A DNA stretch of 9,226 nucleotides from an uncultured Spirochaetales bacterium (GTDB lineage: Bacteria > UBP6 > UBA1177): NCBI GenBank assembly GCA_902780365.1, contig CACZFE010000057.1, forward strand, positions 1 to 9,226. The letters are read 5' to 3'. The notes under the pieces were generated by a model. It worked only from the letters and a program-made list of their open reading frames with translations. It had not been told where the DNA came from and did not search any database. Position numbers and translations under genes: made by a program. Within the stretch, counting starts at the first letter, position 1, and every line of letters begins with the position of its first letter. Positions 6,415 to 9,226 of the stretch are shown here, one piece after another.

Positions 6415-7197
6415 ATGTTTATAGACACACACGCACATATTTTTATGACAGTTACTGAAAGAGACATCTCTCTGGAGGATATAATTTCGGAACTGCATGA
6501 AAATCAGGTCGATACGGTGGTTGATATCTGCGGAAGCGAGCATGAATTGGAATATCACAAAAGTGTTGAAGAAACGTTTCTAAAAAACAACATAAATTTC
6601 TACGCTGCGGCTGGAATCCACCCTCAAGAATCGTCAAATTTTATTGATTCTGATATTTCATGGATTGCAAAAAACAAGGAAAATATTATTGCTGTAGGCG
6701 AAGTCGGATTAGATTTTTTCTACGACTTTTCTCCGAAAGAAATTCAGTTAAAAATGCTTCGAAAGATGATTGAGCAAACCATAGAACTTCAAAAACCCAT
6801 TTTAATTCACGGAAGATGCGGCGAGGCTCTGATTTTTGACATGCTCAACGAATATGGTTTTGATGATAAAAAGGTCCTTTTTCACTGCTATACAGGCGAT
6901 CTTGAAACGGCGGAAAAAATACTGAAAAAAGGGTGGAATGTCTCGTTTTCGGGAATTCTGACTTTTAAGAAATCTGCCGATGTCCTTGAAATATTCAATC
7001 ACACAAGTATAAACAATATGTTTTTTGAAACCGATTCGCCTTTCCTCGCTCCGGTGCCGTTTCGCGGAAAACCGAACACTCCGGGGAAAGTCAGATACGT
7101 TTATGACTTCGCGGCCAATCTTTTAAATATGAAACAAGCTGACCTAGCCAAACAAGTGAGGGAAAATTTCAACAAATTTTTTAATTTAAACATTTGA
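6415..7197 (+). CDS. tatD: TatD-family metal-dependent hydrolase / DNase
   Basis: TatD proteins are cytoplasmic TIM-barrel hydrolases with two metal ions; studied members act as 3'-5' exonucleases or deoxyribonucleases in DNA repair or quality control. At 260 residues the length is standard and all metal ligands are visible: DTHAH (4-8, His6 and His8), GIHP (67-70), GEVGLDFFYD (95-104, Glu96), LIHGR (130-134, His132), FHCYTG (156-161, His157) and ETDSPFLAP (205-213, Asp207). The C-terminal NTPGKVRYV replaces the more usual RNEP-type motif with small changes. The gene starts eight bases after the PSP1 stop, with AAGGA overlapping that stop as ribosome site. Its first part is clearly more AT-rich (108 of 300 GC in 6481-6780) than the PSP1 gene (154 of 300 in 5461-5760). 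The exact substrate cannot be told from sequence. Confidence 0.93.
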   Translation: MFIDTHAHIFMTVTERDISLEDIISELHENQVDTVVDICGSEHELEYHKSVEETFLKNNINFYAAAGIHPQESSNFIDSDISWIAKNKENIIAVGEVGLDFFYDFSPKEIQLKMLRKMIEQTIELQKPILIHGRCGEALIFDMLNEYGFDDKKVLFHCYTGDLETAEKILKKGWNVSFSGILTFKKSADVLEIFNHTSINNMFFETDSPFLAPVPFRGKPNTPGKVRYVYDFAANLLNMKQADLAKQVRENFNKFFNLNI

Positions 7198-8210
7198 TGC
7201 AGAAAATAGCAGCATTCACAACGACGATCCCGGTTGAGGTCGTTCTTGCCTCAGGATACAGACCGTTAGATTTAAACAACATTTTTGTTTCAGACCCTAA
7301 CCCCTCATCGCTTGTCGAAAAAGCTGAGTTTTCGGGTTTTGCCGGAAGTTCCTGTGCATGGATCAAAGGGCTTTATTCAGTTCTGGTTTCTCCGGAACAC
7401 AACAAGGATATCGATGTTTTCATTGCCGTAACCGAAGGAGACTGCTCCAATGCAAAGGTTTTAGAGCAGATCGTAGCAGCAGAAACCGGGATCAGAACTT
7501 TTATCTTCAACTTCCCCTACTTTCGCGAAATTGACAAAATGCGCAGTGAAATCAGCCGCTTTGCCGAATTTATGGGAACTGATTACGCATCGTGTGTCCG
7601 CACTTGGAAAGAACTTTCGTCTCTCAGACGCAAACTGAAGATCATAGATGAGACCTCATATCTTTATCCTGGCAGCGTGACAGGCGAAGAAAACCACCTT
7701 TTCCTTGTTTCATCATCCGATTTCTGCGGTGACCCACAAGAATATGAAGCGAAAGCCGATGATTTTATTAAAGAATTGGATCATAGAAAACGTTTTGCAG
7801 ATCCGTCACGCAAAAAAATAGCATACCTCGGAGTTCCGCCGATCGTTCCCGTCCATGCATTCCTCGAAGAAAGGAACGCGACAGTAGTCTACAACGAGAT
7901 CCAGCGTGAATTCGCAATGCTCGACGAATATCCGACGATCGAAGAACAGTACACAAACTACACCTACCCCTACTCCGCCGCTTTCCGTTTTGAAAAGGCG
8001 ATCGCCGAGATCAAAAAACGCAACGTCGACGGCATAATCCACTACGTCCAGTCCTTCTGCCACAGGCAACTCGAGGACATAATCCTCCGCAAACTCCTTG
8101 AAAGCAAAGGACTCAACATCCCGCTTCTCACTCTGGAATTCGACAAACCTTCAAATAAAATCGACGCCAGAGTCGCGACAAGAATCGAAGCTTTCCTGGA
8201 AACGATTTAA
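7197..8210 (+). CDS. 2-hydroxyacyl-CoA dehydratase family protein (HgdB/FldC/BcrC-like, stand-alone)
   Basis: This 337-residue protein belongs to the family of HgdB, FldC and BcrC, whose paired subunits hold a [4Fe-4S] cluster and remove water from 2-hydroxyacyl-CoA or reduce benzoyl-CoA. Evidence (numbered from ATG 7197): IPVEVVLASGYRPLDLN (11-27) as the usual opening; cysteines at 53 (SSCAW), 83 (GDCSN) and 288 (HYVQSFCHR) in the places of the three cluster ligands; KKIAYLGVPPIVP (206-218); YTYPYSAAFRFEKAI (255-269); and TLEFDKPSNKIDARVATRIE (312-331) at the end. There is no partner subunit and no BadF-type activating ATPase in the window, so the dehydratase reaction is not established. This looks like a stand-alone branch of unknown substrate. 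The ATG overlaps the TatD stop (TGATG); no clear Shine-Dalgarno is seen, so coupling is likely. An in-frame TTG at 7194 is a less likely start. Confidence 0.82.
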   Translation: MQKIAAFTTTIPVEVVLASGYRPLDLNNIFVSDPNPSSLVEKAEFSGFAGSSCAWIKGLYSVLVSPEHNKDIDVFIAVTEGDCSNAKVLEQIVAAETGIRTFIFNFPYFREIDKMRSEISRFAEFMGTDYASCVRTWKELSSLRRKLKIIDETSYLYPGSVTGEENHLFLVSSSDFCGDPQEYEAKADDFIKELDHRKRFADPSRKKIAYLGVPPIVPVHAFLEERNATVVYNEIQREFAMLDEYPTIEEQYTNYTYPYSAAFRFEKAIAEIKKRNVDGIIHYVQSFCHRQLEDIILRKLLESKGLNIPLLTLEFDKPSNKIDARVATRIEAFLETI

Positions 8211-8227
8211 TCGAAAAAAATTTGACA

Positions 8228-9226
8228 CTAATCAGCGTTTCTCACGCAACGAATATTTACATAAGAAGTTGTCTTAGATTCTCGCCATATATGAGCATAA
8301 TAGAAACTTTCCTCCCAAGCTCCGCTCAAATACTCATATACTGAAGTGGTTGAAGACCAGAAAGAAGACAACAATAAATCGTTTGGCATATCTGGAAAAT
8401 CAGAATACGGTGGCTCGGATTTATTGTAGTTAAAAAGCGATGCCAATTCATTTTTGTTCGGTAAACGCCAGTCTGTATAACCGGCATAAACAGATTCTTC
8501 GCAATATTTCAAAGCAGATAACCAGTTACCCTTGTAATTATCAACTCTCTGCCACATCAAACCTGTTGTTGAATCAGTAATAACAAGTCTGCCATTGATC
8601 TTTTTCTTTGTAAAAACTCCTGTTGGCATTTCCATTCCGTTGACACACATTACGGGAAAAGAGAATTGTTTTGAATCATAATTCATCTTTCCATTATATG
8701 GGTTGAAATTCCATGCCTTGTTATTATCGTGACTTTTTGAAGTCCAGATACTTTTGGACGGCATATTAGTGAAAATATTTGTGTCTATTATGGGATTATA
8801 CCTGTCGCTGTCCTCTAGTGTAAAAAACTCCTGTGGTTGAGGAAGACGCCATCCGCTGCCGTAGCCGGCATAATTTGAACTGTTAAGGCTGTCACAATAG
8901 TTTTGAGCCTCTTCCCAATTATAAGTTTCAGCCGAAACTGTCTGTTGCCATACAAGTCCTGTATTATTATCAAGAACAATATTTTGTCCGGAAACAGTTT
9001 TAACTGTAAAACTCCTCGCTTTGCATTTGCTAATGTATTGCGCATCCTGACCATAGAAATCGGCCTCGGATGAAGGACAAGATGTCTCGTTTTCGTCGTC
9101 GTAGCACTTTGTCTGACCTGTGCAGATATTGCCGATAGTTGCTTTGTCAATGCAGCCGGTTTCGGCTCCCCACCAGTAGTATCCCTCAGCGCATCCGCAC
9201 GAATAAAGTGTTTTTGATATAGGTCT
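8228..9226 (-). CDS. Cysteine-rich protein with two tandem DUF1566 (Lcl C-terminal) domains (3' part)
   Basis: The minus-strand frame is open without a stop from the window end (9226) to TAG at 8230-8228, giving 332 visible residues; the 5' end is outside. The ATG at 8764 lies inside the first domain, so it is not the start. Fragment numbering: residues 1-70 are cysteine-rich with GYYWWGAETGC, CTGQTKCYDD and FYGQDAQY. The first DUF1566 domain (about 83-196) has NTGLVWQQ, YNWEEAQNYC and GWRLPQPQEF. The second (about 216-330) has TTGLMWQR, GNWLSALKYC, AGYTDWRLPNKNEL, SSFWSST and a final NIRCVR. DUF1566 is common in exported and surface proteins, with a C-type-lectin-like fold proposed for relatives, so a cell-surface binding or adhesion role is inference. 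GC in 8221-8520 is low (112 of 300). It converges on the gene before it with only 17 bp between stops. Confidence 0.85.
   Translation of the reverse strand, partial: RPISKTLYSCGCAEGYYWWGAETGCIDKATIGNICTGQTKCYDDENETSCPSSEADFYGQDAQYISKCKARSFTVKTVSGQNIVLDNNTGLVWQQTVSAETYNWEEAQNYCDSLNSSNYAGYGSGWRLPQPQEFFTLEDSDRYNPIIDTNIFTNMPSKSIWTSKSHDNNKAWNFNPYNGKMNYDSKQFSFPVMCVNGMEMPTGVFTKKKINGRLVITDSTTGLMWQRVDNYKGNWLSALKYCEESVYAGYTDWRLPNKNELASLFNYNKSEPPYSDFPDMPNDLLLSSFWSSTTSVYEYLSGAWEESFYYAHIWRESKTTSYVNIRCVRNAD

Noticed and set aside
7741..7920. Sudden GC change inside the HgdB-like gene, suggesting a mosaic
   Set aside because: One 60-base row is low (19/60) and the next rows are about half GC, but the rows before it are 45-48%. 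The dip is local noise rather than a boundary.
8235..8247. Hairpin GCGT-TTCTC-ACGC as a terminator for the minus-strand gene
   Set aside because: The stem is only four pairs, lies inside the coding end, and the T run on the minus strand (8220-8214) comes 14 bases after it, too far for intrinsic termination.
8765..8820. A possible frameshift splitting the DUF1566 gene into two pieces
   Set aside because: Translating codon by codon upstream of the ATG at 8764 gives an unbroken frame to the window end with a complete first domain, so the gene is intact here.
8815..9150. A 111-codon minus-strand open frame near the window end
   Set aside because: It is in a different frame from the continuous 332-residue DUF1566 protein that covers the same bases. 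The latter has clear domain motifs in both halves.

Overview
This is a 9.2 kb chromosomal window from an uncultured-looking bacterium. Base composition is middling: about 51% GC by hand count in 5461-5760, and about 36-37% in 6481-6780 and 8221-8520. Starts are ATG or GTG, and Shine-Dalgarno sequences are visible before most genes. The set of bifunctional ribBA, ribH-nusB, a delta-prime/PSP1 pair followed by tatD, and DUF1566-type (Lcl C-terminal) cysteine-rich exported proteins would fit a Gram-negative, deltaproteobacteria-like lineage. That placement is inference; nothing here is a phylogenetic marker decisive by eye.

Layout. (1) Positions 1-801 hold the 3' end of an acidic, cysteine-rich, probably exported protein, with a weak terminator-like hairpin at its stop codon. 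(2) Positions 802-945 form a 144-bp leader with a direct repeat and an inverted-repeat structure, but no recognisable FMN riboswitch. (3) Positions 946-4106 form a compact operon: ribBA (riboflavin precursors), ribH (lumazine synthase), nusB (antitermination) and an unrecognised 320-residue protein joined to nusB by a 4-base ATGA overlap. (4) After a 65-bp gap with a candidate promoter, 4172-8210 form a second tight cluster: holB-like delta-prime, a PSP1/RicT-family protein, a TatD-family hydrolase, and an HgdB-like 2-hydroxyacyl-CoA dehydratase family protein whose start overlaps the tatD stop. (5) The minus strand from the window end down to 8228 carries the 3' part of a protein with two tandem DUF1566 domains and a cysteine-rich N-terminal module. 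It converges on the previous cluster with only 17 bp between stop codons.

How the genes fit together. ribBA makes the pyrimidine and four-carbon precursors of riboflavin, and ribH joins the four-carbon unit to the pyrimidine; the deaminase/reductase (ribD) and riboflavin synthase (ribE/ribC) must lie elsewhere. ribH-nusB is a widely shared neighbour pair. The holB-PSP1-tatD order is also widespread in bacteria. The two flanking genes look like lineage-specific envelope proteins around this conserved core.

Most of the window is ordinary housekeeping DNA. The items most worth a second look are the unknown gene after nusB, the lone HgdB-like protein coupled to tatD, the structured ribBA leader, a sequence shared between the two intergenic regions, and the disordered basic tail on the PSP1 protein. 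I see no convincing mobile element, CRISPR array, tRNA or rRNA.
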